A stretch of 64,000 nucleotides of DNA, from the NCBI GenBank assembly GCA_951812345.1, contig OX638295.1, forward strand, positions 1,518,965 through 1,582,964. Direction: 5' to 3'. Positions 8,878-17,763 of the stretch are shown one piece after another. The DNA is from Rhodothermales bacterium (GTDB taxonomy: Bacteria > Bacteroidota > Rhodothermia > Rhodothermales > VXPQ01). Within the stretch, counting starts at the first letter, position 1, and the number at the start of each line of letters is the position of its first letter. The position numbers and the translations under genes are program-made. The notes below the pieces were generated by a model, which worked only from the letters and a program-made list of their open reading frames with translations, was not told the origin of the DNA and ran no database searches.

Positions 8878-9519
8878 CTATACCGATTCTGCAAAATTCT
8901 GCAGGATACGCAGGCCGTTTGCCTGGCTTTTCTCGGGGTGAAACTGGACCCCGTATACATTGTTTCGCTGTACAATCGCCGGAAAGGCAACCCCATGCCG
9001 GCAGCTTGCCAGCATGTCGGATGAGGTGGTCGGCGCTGCCGCGTAGGAATGCACGAAATAAAAATACGGTTGGTCAGGGAGTCCGCGTAAAAGCGGATCT
9101 TCCCGTTGTCGTTCCACCGTGTTCCAGCCCATGTGCGGGATTTTCAATGGACCTTCCTCAGATTGCCTGTGCAGATCGGTCTTGCATGCGGTCGTGAAGT
9201 GCAATACGTGGCCTGGTAAGACCCCGAGTCCCTTGTGCTGCCCCATCTCTTCACTTGATCCGAAGAGGAGTTGCATGCCCACACATACGCCGAGGAAGGG
9301 TTTGCCTTCCTTGATCGCGTCAAAGATCGGTTCTTCCAGCTTTCTCCGGCGTATTTCGTCGATACAAGCTCCGAAGGCGCCCACGCCGGGCAAGACGACC
9401 TTATCGGCGGTGCGAATATCTTCCGGACGATCCGACCGGACGACATCGGCTCCCACGGCTTCGAACGCTTTCTCGATAGAGCGCAGGTTGCCGATACCGT
9501 AATCGACAATCGCAATCAT
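8878..9519 (-). CDS. hisH: Imidazole glycerol phosphate synthase, glutamine amidotransferase subunit
   Basis: Class I glutamine amidotransferase that supplies ammonia to HisF. The nucleophile Cys lies in GVCVGMQLLFGSSEE and the His-Glu pair in GVQFHPEKSQANG. The N-terminal VDYGIGNLRSIEKAF and the VLPGVGAFG oxyanion segment are typical. The 213-aa length is normal. It follows proC by 13 bp and precedes the terminator-like hairpin before hisA. Confidence 0.97.
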   Translation of the reverse strand: MIAIVDYGIGNLRSIEKAFEAVGADVVRSDRPEDIRTADKVVLPGVGAFGACIDEIRRRKLEEPIFDAIKEGKPFLGVCVGMQLLFGSSEEMGQHKGLGVLPGHVLHFTTACKTDLHRQSEEGPLKIPHMGWNTVERQREDPLLRGLPDQPYFYFVHSYAAAPTTSSDMLASCRHGVAFPAIVQRNNVYGVQFHPEKSQANGLRILQNFAESV

Positions 9520-9532
9520 GATGGGTATCCCA

Positions 9533-10351
9533 TTATTTCCCGCTCAATTCCGCGGAACGCTCGGCAGCCGTAGCCACCGCATTGATCAGCATGGTGCGTA
9601 TGCCGTGCGCCTCGAGCTCTGCAACAGCCGCAATGGCTGTCCCGCCCGGCGTCGTGACCTCGTCGCGCAGAATGGCCGGGTGTTTTCCCGTATCCCGGAC
9701 CAGTTTGGCCGCGCCGTATACTGTCTGCGATGCCAGCCGAAATGCAGTGGGGCGGGGCAGTCCCTGCTTGACCCCTGCATCGGTGAGCGACTCAATGAAC
9801 ATATATACGTAAGCAGGACCGCTGCCCGACAATCCCGTTATGGCGTCCATCATGTATTCGGGAACGACTTCGACCGTCCCGACCGCTTGAAAGATATGTT
9901 TGGCGAGATCCAGATGCTTCGATTCGGCGAACTGCCCGCCCGTAATAGCCGAGGCCCCCTCGTCAACGATAGCGGGGGTGTTGGGCATGGTGCGGACCAC
10001 AGGGATTTTTTGGCCGAACGCTTCTTCGAGGGCATTCGTGGTAATGCCGGCGAGGACGGAAATAACCAGCGTTTCCGGGTGGACATTATCCTTTATTTCC
10101 TCGATGACTCCTGCGAAGTTATGTGGCTTTACGGCAAGAATGACCATAGTAGCCCCTTGTACGGCGGCGGGGTTGTCGCTGGTCGTAGAGATACCAGGGA
10201 AGTCCTTTTGCAGCGTTTTTAGCGCCGCTTCGGTGCGGCGCGTCGCGCGCAGTTGAGCCGGTTCGAATTCGTGGCCTTCAATCAGACCGCCGATAAGGGC
10301 GCGGCCGATGTTCCCGGCGCCAATGACCGTGACGGTTTCGTTCTGAAGCAT
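9533..10351 (-). CDS. proC: Pyrroline-5-carboxylate reductase
   Basis: NAD(P)H-dependent last step of proline synthesis. It has an N-terminal Rossmann motif, VTVIGAGNIGRALIGGL, the AVKPHNF segment, and the C-terminal signature DAITGLSGSGPAYVYMFIESL, ending in DEVTTPGGTAIAAV. The 272-aa length is normal. It sits between hisB and hisH on the same strand, an unusual insertion of a proline gene in a histidine run. The tight 13-bp gap to hisH suggests co-transcription. Confidence 0.96.
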   Translation of the reverse strand: MLQNETVTVIGAGNIGRALIGGLIEGHEFEPAQLRATRRTEAALKTLQKDFPGISTTSDNPAAVQGATMVILAVKPHNFAGVIEEIKDNVHPETLVISVLAGITTNALEEAFGQKIPVVRTMPNTPAIVDEGASAITGGQFAESKHLDLAKHIFQAVGTVEVVPEYMMDAITGLSGSGPAYVYMFIESLTDAGVKQGLPRPTAFRLASQTVYGAAKLVRDTGKHPAILRDEVTTPGGTAIAAVAELEAHGIRTMLINAVATAAERSAELSGK

Positions 10352-10436
10352 GTGCGGAAGCGTCGATTAAAGCGTGATAGCGTTGCGCTGGAGCAGGTAA
10401 CGGGATACGGACTGTTCCGGAGGCGGTCCGCCGGGG

Positions 10437-11045
10437 TTAGAGAGACCCCTTGGTGGATGGCATCCTGTCGAAAGACGGATCCCTGCGGACAGCGTCCCGC
10501 AGGGCGCGGGCAACTGCCTTGAAGATAGCTTCTATCTTATGGTGCGCATTTTTTCCGTAGAGCGCTTCGATATGCAGGTTGCACCGGGCATGTTCGGCGA
10601 ACGCGTGCCAGAAGTGCTCGACCATCTCGACGGAAAGGTCCCCTACCCGGTCGCGATCGAAATCTGCCCGGTAATGCAGATAAAAGCGCCCGGACAAATC
10701 GACGGTGGCTCGGGCAAGTGCGTCGTCCATCGGTACATACGCGTGCCCGAAGCGGCGAATGAAGGTTTTGTCGCCCAGTGCGTCCCGAAAAGCGTCCCCC
10801 AACGAGATGGCCACATCCTCGACGGTGTGGTGTTCGTCCACATGCAGATCTCCGTCGCAGAAGGCCTGCAATCCAAATCCTCCGTGTTTTGCGAACAGAT
10901 CGAGCATGTGGTCCAGAAAACCGATGCCCGTTTCGTTCTTGTACGTTTCCGCCCGATCGAGCCGTAACTCGATGCGTACGCTGGTCTCCGAAGTTTTGCG
11001 GATAACGGAGGCGCTGCGTGCGTCGAAATCGCCGGATGAGGACAT
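10437..11045 (-). CDS. hisB: Imidazoleglycerol-phosphate dehydratase
   Basis: Mn-dependent dehydratase of histidine synthesis (IGP to imidazole acetol phosphate). The metal-binding motifs are clear: GFLDHMLDLFAKHG, DLHVDEHHTVEDVAI and, in the second half, EHFWHAFAEHARCNLHIE and NAHHKIEAIFKA. This is a monofunctional IGPD of 202 aa without the HisN-type phosphatase domain. The ATG at 11045 is chosen; another at 11075 adds 10 residues. It is the first gene of the minus-strand block and diverges from the spondin-domain gene at 11166. Confidence 0.95.
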   Translation of the reverse strand: MSSSGDFDARSASVIRKTSETSVRIELRLDRAETYKNETGIGFLDHMLDLFAKHGGFGLQAFCDGDLHVDEHHTVEDVAISLGDAFRDALGDKTFIRRFGHAYVPMDDALARATVDLSGRFYLHYRADFDRDRVGDLSVEMVEHFWHAFAEHARCNLHIEALYGKNAHHKIEAIFKAVARALRDAVRRDPSFDRMPSTKGSL

Positions 11046-11165
11046 GGCGATGGGTGGGATTGAGGTTCTGAACATCAGGTTCGGGTCGGCGTACTGTATG
11101 CTATACCTGCGAAATTGTTCGCTTGCGCGAAGTTTTCCCTGTTGCTTTTCTGCTTGATACCGGCC

Positions 11166-12179
11166 ATGGCTACATCCTGGTTCTTTTCCCGGCGGTTTGG
11201 CAGGCGCATACCGACATGGACGCCCGCTTACCCGTTCATCCGCATTACATTGGGGTTGCCGGCAGCGCTCGTTGCGCTGATAACGATGATCCCGGCACAG
11301 GCGCAGACGACTCCCGATCTCGCGACGTACACGATAACGTTCCAGGGCAACTGGACCACCGCAAGCACACCCGGCGGAGTTGTGGGCGGGGCGCACTTTA
11401 CCACGCTGGTCGGCGCAGTGCACAATGACATGGTGACGTTCTGGGAGTCCGGTGGTACGGCTACAGAAGGCGTCGAGGATGTCGCGGAATGGGGCTTTGT
11501 ACAAAAATTCAAATCCGAAGTCGCGAAGGCGGGTACGAACGCCTCTCTCGTCGAGCAAGGGATCGGAAGCAGCCCTACCGTTACAGCCACATTCGATATT
11601 GAAGTCGCAAGCGACCGCCCGCTGTTTACCCTGCTGTCGATGATCGGCCCCAGCCCGGACTGGTTCGTCGGCGTTTCCGGGTTGTCTTTGCTCGACGATC
11701 AGGGCCAATGGCTGTCGGAGCGTGCGGTCGATCTGTTTCCCTACGATGCCGGGACCGAGAACGGAGACGGGTTCTCGCTAAGTAATCCCGCGACCAATCC
11801 TCAAGGAACGATCATGAGTATCAAGGGAACGGGCAAGTTCTCCGACGAACCCATGGCGATGCTTGCGTTCGAGCTCCAGGGCACCAGTATAAACACAGAG
11901 ATTCGGGAGCTGCCTGTGGAGGTGACCCTCTCGGCCAACTATCCGAACCCTTTCAATCCGGAGACGACGATACGTTATGGATTGCCAAAGGCGGGGCAAG
12001 TACGTCTTGCGGTGTATAATCTGCTGGGGCATGAAGTAGCGATACTGGTCGACCGAGCGAAGCCTGCGGGCAATTATGCAGTGCGTTTCGGAGGGGGCGA
12101 CTTGCCAAGCGGTGTATATGTGTATCGCTTGCAGGCGGGAGACGAGACTATTGTGCGTACGATGATGCTCGTGAAGTGA
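11166..12179 (+). CDS. Secreted spondin-domain protein with T9SS sorting domain
   Basis: A 337-aa exported protein. A signal peptide of the type PAALVALITMIPAQAQ ends near residue 43. Residues about 48-215 match the Spondin_N domain: TITFQGNWT at the start, then AHFTTLVGAVHN, SGGTATEGVEDVAEWG and SMIGPSPDWFVGVSGLSLLD. The last 85 residues form a type A T9SS sorting domain (NYPNPFNPETTIRYGL ... NLLGHEV ... LPSGVYVYRL), so the protein is probably delivered to the cell surface by the PorU/PorV system encoded at 40.7-46 kb. The ATG at 11166 gives the signal peptide; the frame is open to 11115. The ligand is unknown. Confidence 0.85.
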   Translation: MATSWFFSRRFGRRIPTWTPAYPFIRITLGLPAALVALITMIPAQAQTTPDLATYTITFQGNWTTASTPGGVVGGAHFTTLVGAVHNDMVTFWESGGTATEGVEDVAEWGFVQKFKSEVAKAGTNASLVEQGIGSSPTVTATFDIEVASDRPLFTLLSMIGPSPDWFVGVSGLSLLDDQGQWLSERAVDLFPYDAGTENGDGFSLSNPATNPQGTIMSIKGTGKFSDEPMAMLAFELQGTSINTEIRELPVEVTLSANYPNPFNPETTIRYGLPKAGQVRLAVYNLLGHEVAILVDRAKPAGNYAVRFGGGDLPSGVYVYRLQAGDETIVRTMMLVK

Positions 12180-12260
12180 GCCGATGGCCTCCGAACATCG
12201 TACAGGGGCTGTCGTACTGTATGCCGTTCGTTCAGAATTGCCCTGTATGGTATCGTTTCC

Positions 12261-14012
12261 ATGCCCCCGCGTGATTTCGACCGCATTCTTGTTACTTCTG
12301 CACTCCCGTACGCCAACGGGCCTCTTCACCTGGGTCATCTGGCGGGAGCGTATCTGCCTGCCGATCTCTATTCGCGCTACCAGCGCATGAAGGGGCGGGA
12401 TGTGATCTACGTATGCGGCTCCGACGAATTCGGGGTGGCGATCATGATGCGGGCCCACCGGGAAGGCATTACCCCGCAGGATATCGTGGACGAATACCAC
12501 CCGATGATTCGCGACAGTTTCGAGCGTTTCGGGATGAGTTTCGACTACTACGGACGAACGACCTCCGACGTACATCGAAAAACCAGTCAGGATTTTTTTC
12601 GCCACCTGGCCAAAAAGGGCCTTTTCCGGTTAAAGACCGAAAAGCAACTCTACGACCCGGAAGCAGAGATTTTTCTGGCCGATCGATTCGTGACAGGCAC
12701 ATGCCCGTCGTGCGGGTACGAAGGCGCCTACGGCGATCAGTGCGAGCAATGCGGCGTGTCCCTCAGTCCGGCGGAACTCGGCAACCCCCGGAGCACCCTG
12801 ACCGATGCGGTTCCGGAACTGCGTGAAACCACACATTGGCACCTGCCTCTGGGTGATTTGCAGCCGAAGCTCGAAGCGTGGATTGCGACGCATCCGGAGT
12901 GGAAGCCCAATGTGCTCGGCCAGATACGGAGCTGGTTTCAGGATGGATTGCGGGACCGGGCCATTACGCGCGATGTGCCCTGGGGCGTGCCGGTGCCGGA
13001 GGATGTGGCGGAGGCGGCCGGCGTGGATGCACGCGGCAAGGTGATTTACGTATGGTTCGATGCTCCCATCGGATATATCTCGGCCACGAAGGAATGGGCG
13101 GCTGCAAAAGGGGAGCCTGAAGCGTGGAAGCGGTACTGGCAGGATGAAGGGACGAAGTTGTTACACTTCGTCGGCAAGGACAACATTGTGTTCCATTGCC
13201 TTATGTTTCCGGCCATGTTGATGGAGCATGGGGAGTTTGTTCTCGAGGATAACGTGCCGGCCAATGAATTTCTTAACCTCGAAGGGGAGAAATTGTCCAC
13301 CAGCCGCGGCTGGGCTGTGTGGCTACACGAATACCTCGAGGAATTCCCGCCTGACTTGCTGCGATACGCTATGGCGACCACGCTCCCTGAAACGAAGGAC
13401 GCCGATTTCAGTTGGGCTGATTTTCAGGCGCGCGTCAATGGAGAATTGGCCGACGTGTTGGGGAATTTCTTTCATCGGGCGATGACGTTCGCCGTAAGAT
13501 ACATGGATGGAAAAGTGTCTCCTCTGCAAGATGCTTCGCAAGAAGATCGGGAGGTACTGGATGCGCTTGCGGAATTTCCGGCAAGGATAGGGGAGCGGTA
13601 CGAAGCCTTTCGCAATCGCGAGGCCGTTTTCGAGACGATGCAACTGGCTCGAATGGGCAACAAGTATTTCAACGACAGAGAGCCCTGGCGCACCGCGAAG
13701 ACCGATTTCCGCGCTTGCGCCAACACGGTGCATGTGTCCTTGCAGCTTTGCGCGGCGCTTTCCGTGTTACTGGACCCGGTGTTGCCGCACAGCGCGGCGC
13801 GGTTGCGGTCCATGCTTCGACTGCAAGGAGTGCGTTCGAGCGATGCAGGCGGAAACAGGGGGCCGATCGGCTGGGATGAGGCTGCCGGATCCTTACTTGA
13901 AGCCGGGCACGAACTGGGTGAGCCCAAAATTCTTTTTCGCAAGGTCGAGGATGCACAGATTGCGGCGCAGCTGGAGAAACTTCGCAGCAGAGCGGCGGAA
14001 TCGGAGGGGTAA
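12261..14012 (+). CDS. metG: Methionyl-tRNA synthetase
   Basis: Class I synthetase that charges tRNA-Met. Present are the HIGH motif as YANGPLHLGHLAGAY, a four-Cys zinc knuckle (CPSCGYEGAYGDQCEQCG, residues about 150-167), the substrate block WFDAPIGYISATKEW and a KMSKS equivalent KLSTSRGW. At 583 aa it ends after the anticodon-binding helical domain and has no C-terminal EMAP/Trbp111 tRNA-binding extension. It stands alone on the plus strand between the spondin gene and a 251-bp gap. Confidence 0.96.
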   Translation: MPPRDFDRILVTSALPYANGPLHLGHLAGAYLPADLYSRYQRMKGRDVIYVCGSDEFGVAIMMRAHREGITPQDIVDEYHPMIRDSFERFGMSFDYYGRTTSDVHRKTSQDFFRHLAKKGLFRLKTEKQLYDPEAEIFLADRFVTGTCPSCGYEGAYGDQCEQCGVSLSPAELGNPRSTLTDAVPELRETTHWHLPLGDLQPKLEAWIATHPEWKPNVLGQIRSWFQDGLRDRAITRDVPWGVPVPEDVAEAAGVDARGKVIYVWFDAPIGYISATKEWAAAKGEPEAWKRYWQDEGTKLLHFVGKDNIVFHCLMFPAMLMEHGEFVLEDNVPANEFLNLEGEKLSTSRGWAVWLHEYLEEFPPDLLRYAMATTLPETKDADFSWADFQARVNGELADVLGNFFHRAMTFAVRYMDGKVSPLQDASQEDREVLDALAEFPARIGERYEAFRNREAVFETMQLARMGNKYFNDREPWRTAKTDFRACANTVHVSLQLCAALSVLLDPVLPHSAARLRSMLRLQGVRSSDAGGNRGPIGWDEAAGSLLEAGHELGEPKILFRKVEDAQIAAQLEKLRSRAAESEG

Positions 14013-14263
14013 GGCCCCCCGTAGCCGGGTGCATCATGCGATCCTGGTCCAAATCATGGGACTTATATACGAAAGCGCCAGAGCCGAAGCGGGATGAGGC
14101 GGGACCGTGGGGAGCAGAACGCAGGGCAAGGAAACCGTTATGGGAGCAAGGGAGCGGGGCGGAAAGGTCTTTGCCCGTATGCCTGGATGGGAGCCAGGCG
14201 AGATGTGGGCTGTATTTCGTAGACGATACAGTCAGTCCGGTAAGCCGTATGCCCAGGCGAGAA

Positions 14264-15346
14264 TCATAAGGCAGGAGTCCCTTGTTCCTGTTTGACATGC
14301 ACTGTACGGGTGGGAAAGGCGAACTGTATCCCTTCTTCTTCGAAGCGACGGAATAATGCGAGATTGATTGTCTGCTGAATATCCATGAAGGTTCTGTAGT
14401 CAGGCGTTCGCATGTAATACACTATCTCGAAATCGAGCGTGGAATCGCCGAACCGTGCAAAGTGCGCCCGATCGAACCGGGTATACTCCTGCATCTCGAC
14501 GATTTCCTGCACCATGTCGGGGATGCGTTCGAGTTTATCCGCAGGCGTATCGTAGGCCACCCCCAGCGAAAAGAGGATGCGCCGCTCCTGCATCCGCTTG
14601 TAGTTTCGTATCCGGCTGCCAAGCAAATCGCCGTTGGCGATCACGATCTGCTCCCCGGACAAACTGCGCAGGCGCGTCGTTTTCAGCCCCACTTTCTCGA
14701 CGGTCCCCAGCGTATCTCCCACGATCAGAAAATCGCCCACCTCGAATGGTTTGTCGAGCACGATCGTGAGGGAGCCGAACAAATCCCCAAGGATATTCTG
14801 CATGGCGAGCGCCACGGCGATACCACCTATCCCGAGCCCGGCGATAAGCGCTGTGACGTCAATGCCGAAGTTGTCCAGCGCAACAAGAAGAAGCGCCGTA
14901 TAAAGCAGCAGACGGGCAAGAAAGCCGATCGCCTGCATGGACGTGACTGCACCGGCATCTTCCTCGAGTTTCCGCTCCTTGTACAGCCGGACCCAGTCCG
15001 AAATGGCGGCATTCCCCCAGAAAACGACCTGCACGAGCAGAAACACAAAGGCGATCCGCGATATATAGCTCGTTACCTGTTCGGATAAGGGTACCGCACC
15101 CACCGCTATGTACAGGGAGAGCGCAACGAGGAAATACAGCTTCGTACGCTCCAGCAGCGTCGCAAAAATGTCGTCTATGATGGTCGCTGTGCGCGTCGCC
15201 AGCCGGTGAAAACGCCGGAGGAGGATGCGGTGGGCGAAAACCAGAGCAACAGTGATCGCTACCCAGGCAACACCCAGCATGAACCAGGCTTCAAGCGACG
15301 AACCCAGCCAGGTCATTTCTTGCAAATTATTCAGAAAATTTCCCAT
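14264..15346 (-). CDS. MscS-family mechanosensitive channel
   Basis: A 360-aa membrane protein. Hydrophobic spans lie near residues 18-40, 70-88, 92-112 and 140-185. The pore helix and upper beta domain are clear: FGIDVTALIAGLGIGGIAVALAMQ, then LGDLFGSLTIVLDKPFEVGDFI, and TTRLRSLSGEQIVIANGDLL. The cytoplasmic C-terminus is short. It has one more N-terminal span than E. coli MscS, as in YnaI-like channels. It follows the GCS2-CBS gene on the same strand with a 9-bp gap, so the two are probably co-transcribed. Confidence 0.92.
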   Translation of the reverse strand: MGNFLNNLQEMTWLGSSLEAWFMLGVAWVAITVALVFAHRILLRRFHRLATRTATIIDDIFATLLERTKLYFLVALSLYIAVGAVPLSEQVTSYISRIAFVFLLVQVVFWGNAAISDWVRLYKERKLEEDAGAVTSMQAIGFLARLLLYTALLLVALDNFGIDVTALIAGLGIGGIAVALAMQNILGDLFGSLTIVLDKPFEVGDFLIVGDTLGTVEKVGLKTTRLRSLSGEQIVIANGDLLGSRIRNYKRMQERRILFSLGVAYDTPADKLERIPDMVQEIVEMQEYTRFDRAHFARFGDSTLDFEIVYYMRTPDYRTFMDIQQTINLALFRRFEEEGIQFAFPTRTVHVKQEQGTPAL

Positions 15347-15355
15347 ACCTATCTC

Positions 15356-17314
15356 TTATGCGTTCGATTCGGGATCGGGAGAGGCTGTCTCGTTTTCTGT
15401 CACAGCAGATATTCCCTGATCGAGTATACGACCTGCGATCGCTATAAAATCTTTCTCTGTGATGATACCGATCAGATGCCCGTCACGAATCACCGGCAGC
15501 GATCCTATTTTCAGGTCCCGCATCTTGTGAATGGCTTCTATCGCGAGCGTATCCGGAGAGACCGTAACCAGATCCCGGATCATCACATCCTTCACCGGTA
15601 GATTTTGCCCGCCCCCTCGCTTTTCCGCCATCAGGCGAAGCAAATTCCGGTGGCTCACAAGTCCCACCAGACGGTGCTCGTTATCTTCGACCAGCACATG
15701 CCGAATGTGCTTCCAGTCCATCAGGCATGCCACCAGCTCGACCAGTTCCTCTTCATTGACCGTCACGAGGTCGGTGCTCATGTATTCCTCCACGCGCGCT
15801 CTGTCGAAACGGCGTTCCGGAATAGCTTCCTGCGGCTCGGCTTCCGGCCACGTATGCACGGGGGCGCCCTCTTTCTGGCGATTTACGGTGGCTGCCACCA
15901 CAGCGCTCAGCCGCTCTGCTCGCGTGGCATTCGGCCGCATCGTAAGCAAAGAATGGAGTTGCCAGTGGGCGCCGGTCCGGCGGGACGTTACGCGTTCCTG
16001 AATAATATCCAGGTAACGAGTAATGTCTTCGGGGACAATACCTGCTTCGCGTAAGCCCTCTCGGGCGAGCGGAAGGAGTTCGTCACAAATCAATTCACAT
16101 GCGGAAACGCGCCGTCCGTCGAGCCACACGAACTGCGCTGCCAGTCCGAGGCGGGCCGCCGCCACGAAATTTCCCATAGCGTCGTCAAAATCCATGACGC
16201 GCCGGATATCCGGACATGCATTGGACAGCCCCATGGTCAACCCGAACCAGAATGCGGCGTTCGCCATCTCATCGATCACGGTCGGGCCGGAAGGCAGGAT
16301 GCGGTTTTCAATTCGCAGCGTCGGGTTACCGTCCGTTACGCCATAGCAGGCCCGGTTCCACCGGTATACGGTACCATTGTACAGTTGAAGAGCCTGGAGC
16401 TTCGGAGCGCGGCCTCCCTCCAGCGCTTCCATAGGATCTTCTATCTCGGATTTCGAGAGCAGAATCCGGAACCGCGAAATGTCTTCCTGGAAAATTTCAA
16501 GGACCGACCGGTCTAACCATTTCGTTCCGAAATGCACGCGTGGGCTCATCTCCCGGATGTACAGATTGGAACTGCGCGTATCTACGGCCTGCTGGAACAA
16601 GGCGATGCGCGTTTCCTGCCAGAGACGCTTTCCGAACAAGGTGGGCGAATTGACAGCAGCGGCGAGCACCGGGCCGGCCACGGCTTGCGCAATATTGTAC
16701 ATCCCGGCGAATTCATCGGGATGTACCTGCAAATGCGTCTGAAAACTTGTGTTGCACCCCTCCAGCGTGATGCTATCGTGCTTGACGTAGAGTTCGTCCG
16801 TACCCCGTATCTGCAGTTCCGCAGGACCGCCGCGCAACCGGGCGATCGCCTCGTTCAGCGCATGATAACGCGGGGCCGGCATCATATGCGCAAGGTCCAA
16901 ATCGGACAATGTGATCGTGGGAAGGATGCCTGCCAGGACAACATGCGCCCCGGTTTCCTCGACTACCTTACGTACACTTTCCACCGCTTCTTCGACAGAA
17001 CGCTCCATACGTCGCAGGCAATCGCCCCGGAACACGACCGGATCCAGATTCAGTTCGAGATTGAACTTCATCAACTCCGAGACTACCCGGTCGTCATCGA
17101 CCGCCCGTTCCAGTATCTGTTCGGCGACCGGAGCCGGACGCCAACGATCATCCACCAGAAACATCTCCTGCTCCACCCCGATTCGGCGCACGCCCGACTC
17201 GAACTTGTTCTCTTCCAGTAAATACTCCAGTGCGCGAACATCCTCAATGAGCCGATACGTAAACCGGCGTAAAGAGGCCTCGTCCATCTCGGGCGTCAGA
17301 TTCAGTTCTCCCAT
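15356..17314 (-). CDS. GCS2-type glutamate-cysteine-ligase-like protein fused to two CBS domains
   Basis: A 652-aa fusion. Residues about 40-490 are a carboxylate-amine ligase of the GCS2/YbdK type: RIGVEQEMFLVD, then TDELYVKHDSITLEGCNTSFQTHLQV, NSPTLFGKRLWQETRIALFQQ and NPTLRIENRILPSGPTVID. Residues about 515-635 are a CBS pair (EYMSTDLVTVNEEEL ... HVLVEDNEHRLVGLVSHRNLL; VKDVMIRDLVTVSPD ... LPVIRDGHLIGIITEKDF). CBS pairs commonly bind adenine nucleotides, so allosteric control of the ligase is likely. The acceptor amine is not predictable from sequence. It lies 9 bp before the MscS gene. Confidence 0.85.
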   Translation of the reverse strand: MGELNLTPEMDEASLRRFTYRLIEDVRALEYLLEENKFESGVRRIGVEQEMFLVDDRWRPAPVAEQILERAVDDDRVVSELMKFNLELNLDPVVFRGDCLRRMERSVEEAVESVRKVVEETGAHVVLAGILPTITLSDLDLAHMMPAPRYHALNEAIARLRGGPAELQIRGTDELYVKHDSITLEGCNTSFQTHLQVHPDEFAGMYNIAQAVAGPVLAAAVNSPTLFGKRLWQETRIALFQQAVDTRSSNLYIREMSPRVHFGTKWLDRSVLEIFQEDISRFRILLSKSEIEDPMEALEGGRAPKLQALQLYNGTVYRWNRACYGVTDGNPTLRIENRILPSGPTVIDEMANAAFWFGLTMGLSNACPDIRRVMDFDDAMGNFVAAARLGLAAQFVWLDGRRVSACELICDELLPLAREGLREAGIVPEDITRYLDIIQERVTSRRTGAHWQLHSLLTMRPNATRAERLSAVVAATVNRQKEGAPVHTWPEAEPQEAIPERRFDRARVEEYMSTDLVTVNEEELVELVACLMDWKHIRHVLVEDNEHRLVGLVSHRNLLRLMAEKRGGGQNLPVKDVMIRDLVTVSPDTLAIEAIHKMRDLKIGSLPVIRDGHLIGIITEKDFIAIAGRILDQGISAVTENETASPDPESNA

Positions 17315-17338
17315 TGGAACACTGAGATTGGCTTCGAA

Positions 17339-17539
17339 TCATGTCTGAGGTGGCGCCTTGCGGCGGCGCGGCTTAGCTCCCGGCTCACTTCGCAACATAA
17401 CCCCCTCAAAATATAGCATACGGTGAAATCCATTCGGGCGCATATGGTTTCTTTGCGCTGTTTGCCGAGGACGGAAGCGGATATACCCGGAACGCGGTGA
17501 ATACCAGCCCATCTCCCACCGCATAAACCCTTCACTCAT
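17339..17539 (-). CDS. Small hypothetical protein (66 aa)
   Basis: A short ATG-started frame upstream of the GCS2-CBS gene on the same strand (24-bp gap). The peptide is rich in aromatic residues and arginine (GWYSPRSGYIRFRPRQT, NGFHRMLYFEGVML) and ends in a basic tail, KPRRRKAPPQT. Its composition looks more protein-like than neighbouring spurious frames. There is no signal peptide or membrane span. I do not recognise a family. Confidence 0.4.
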   Translation of the reverse strand: MSEGFMRWEMGWYSPRSGYIRFRPRQTAQRNHMRPNGFHRMLYFEGVMLRSEPGAKPRRRKAPPQT

Positions 17540-17636
17540 AGAAACATGCGACCGGCATTCCCGTTTTTTCACAGGTTTATCTAACATCCGCCGGCTGCTC
17601 AGATGCGCTGCGCCCCGGATACCATTACACCCCTCT

Positions 17637-17763
17637 CAGCCTCCCGAAGGGCGCTTCACGCACGGAACGTGAAGCGCTGATCGAAGTGAACTTGATCAGA
17701 GTATTCATATCCTTTATGCGCGAAAGTAAAGTGCTGAACGAAGTGGTTTTGATCAGAGTATCC
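17637..17763. repeat. Interspersed hairpin element, copy R6 (right half, shortened arm B, doubled right end)
   Basis: Starts with the conserved segment that follows arm A (CAGCCTCCCGAAGG). Next comes arm B, reduced to a perfect 10-bp stem with a 7-nt loop (GCGCTTCACG ... CGTGAAGCGC). Two successive right ends follow, TTGATCAGAGTATTC and TTTTGATCAGAGTATCC. The left terminal repeat and arm A are absent. The rest of the 428-bp gap (17315-17742) holds only the small frame at 17339-17539. The second right end runs into the signal-peptide region of the TPR lipoprotein at 17743. Confidence 0.75.

Noticed and set aside
14013..14263. Candidate structured RNA between metG and the MscS gene
   Set aside because: The region is GC-rich with several G-runs, but I could not match it to a known RNA class or find a convincing long helix.
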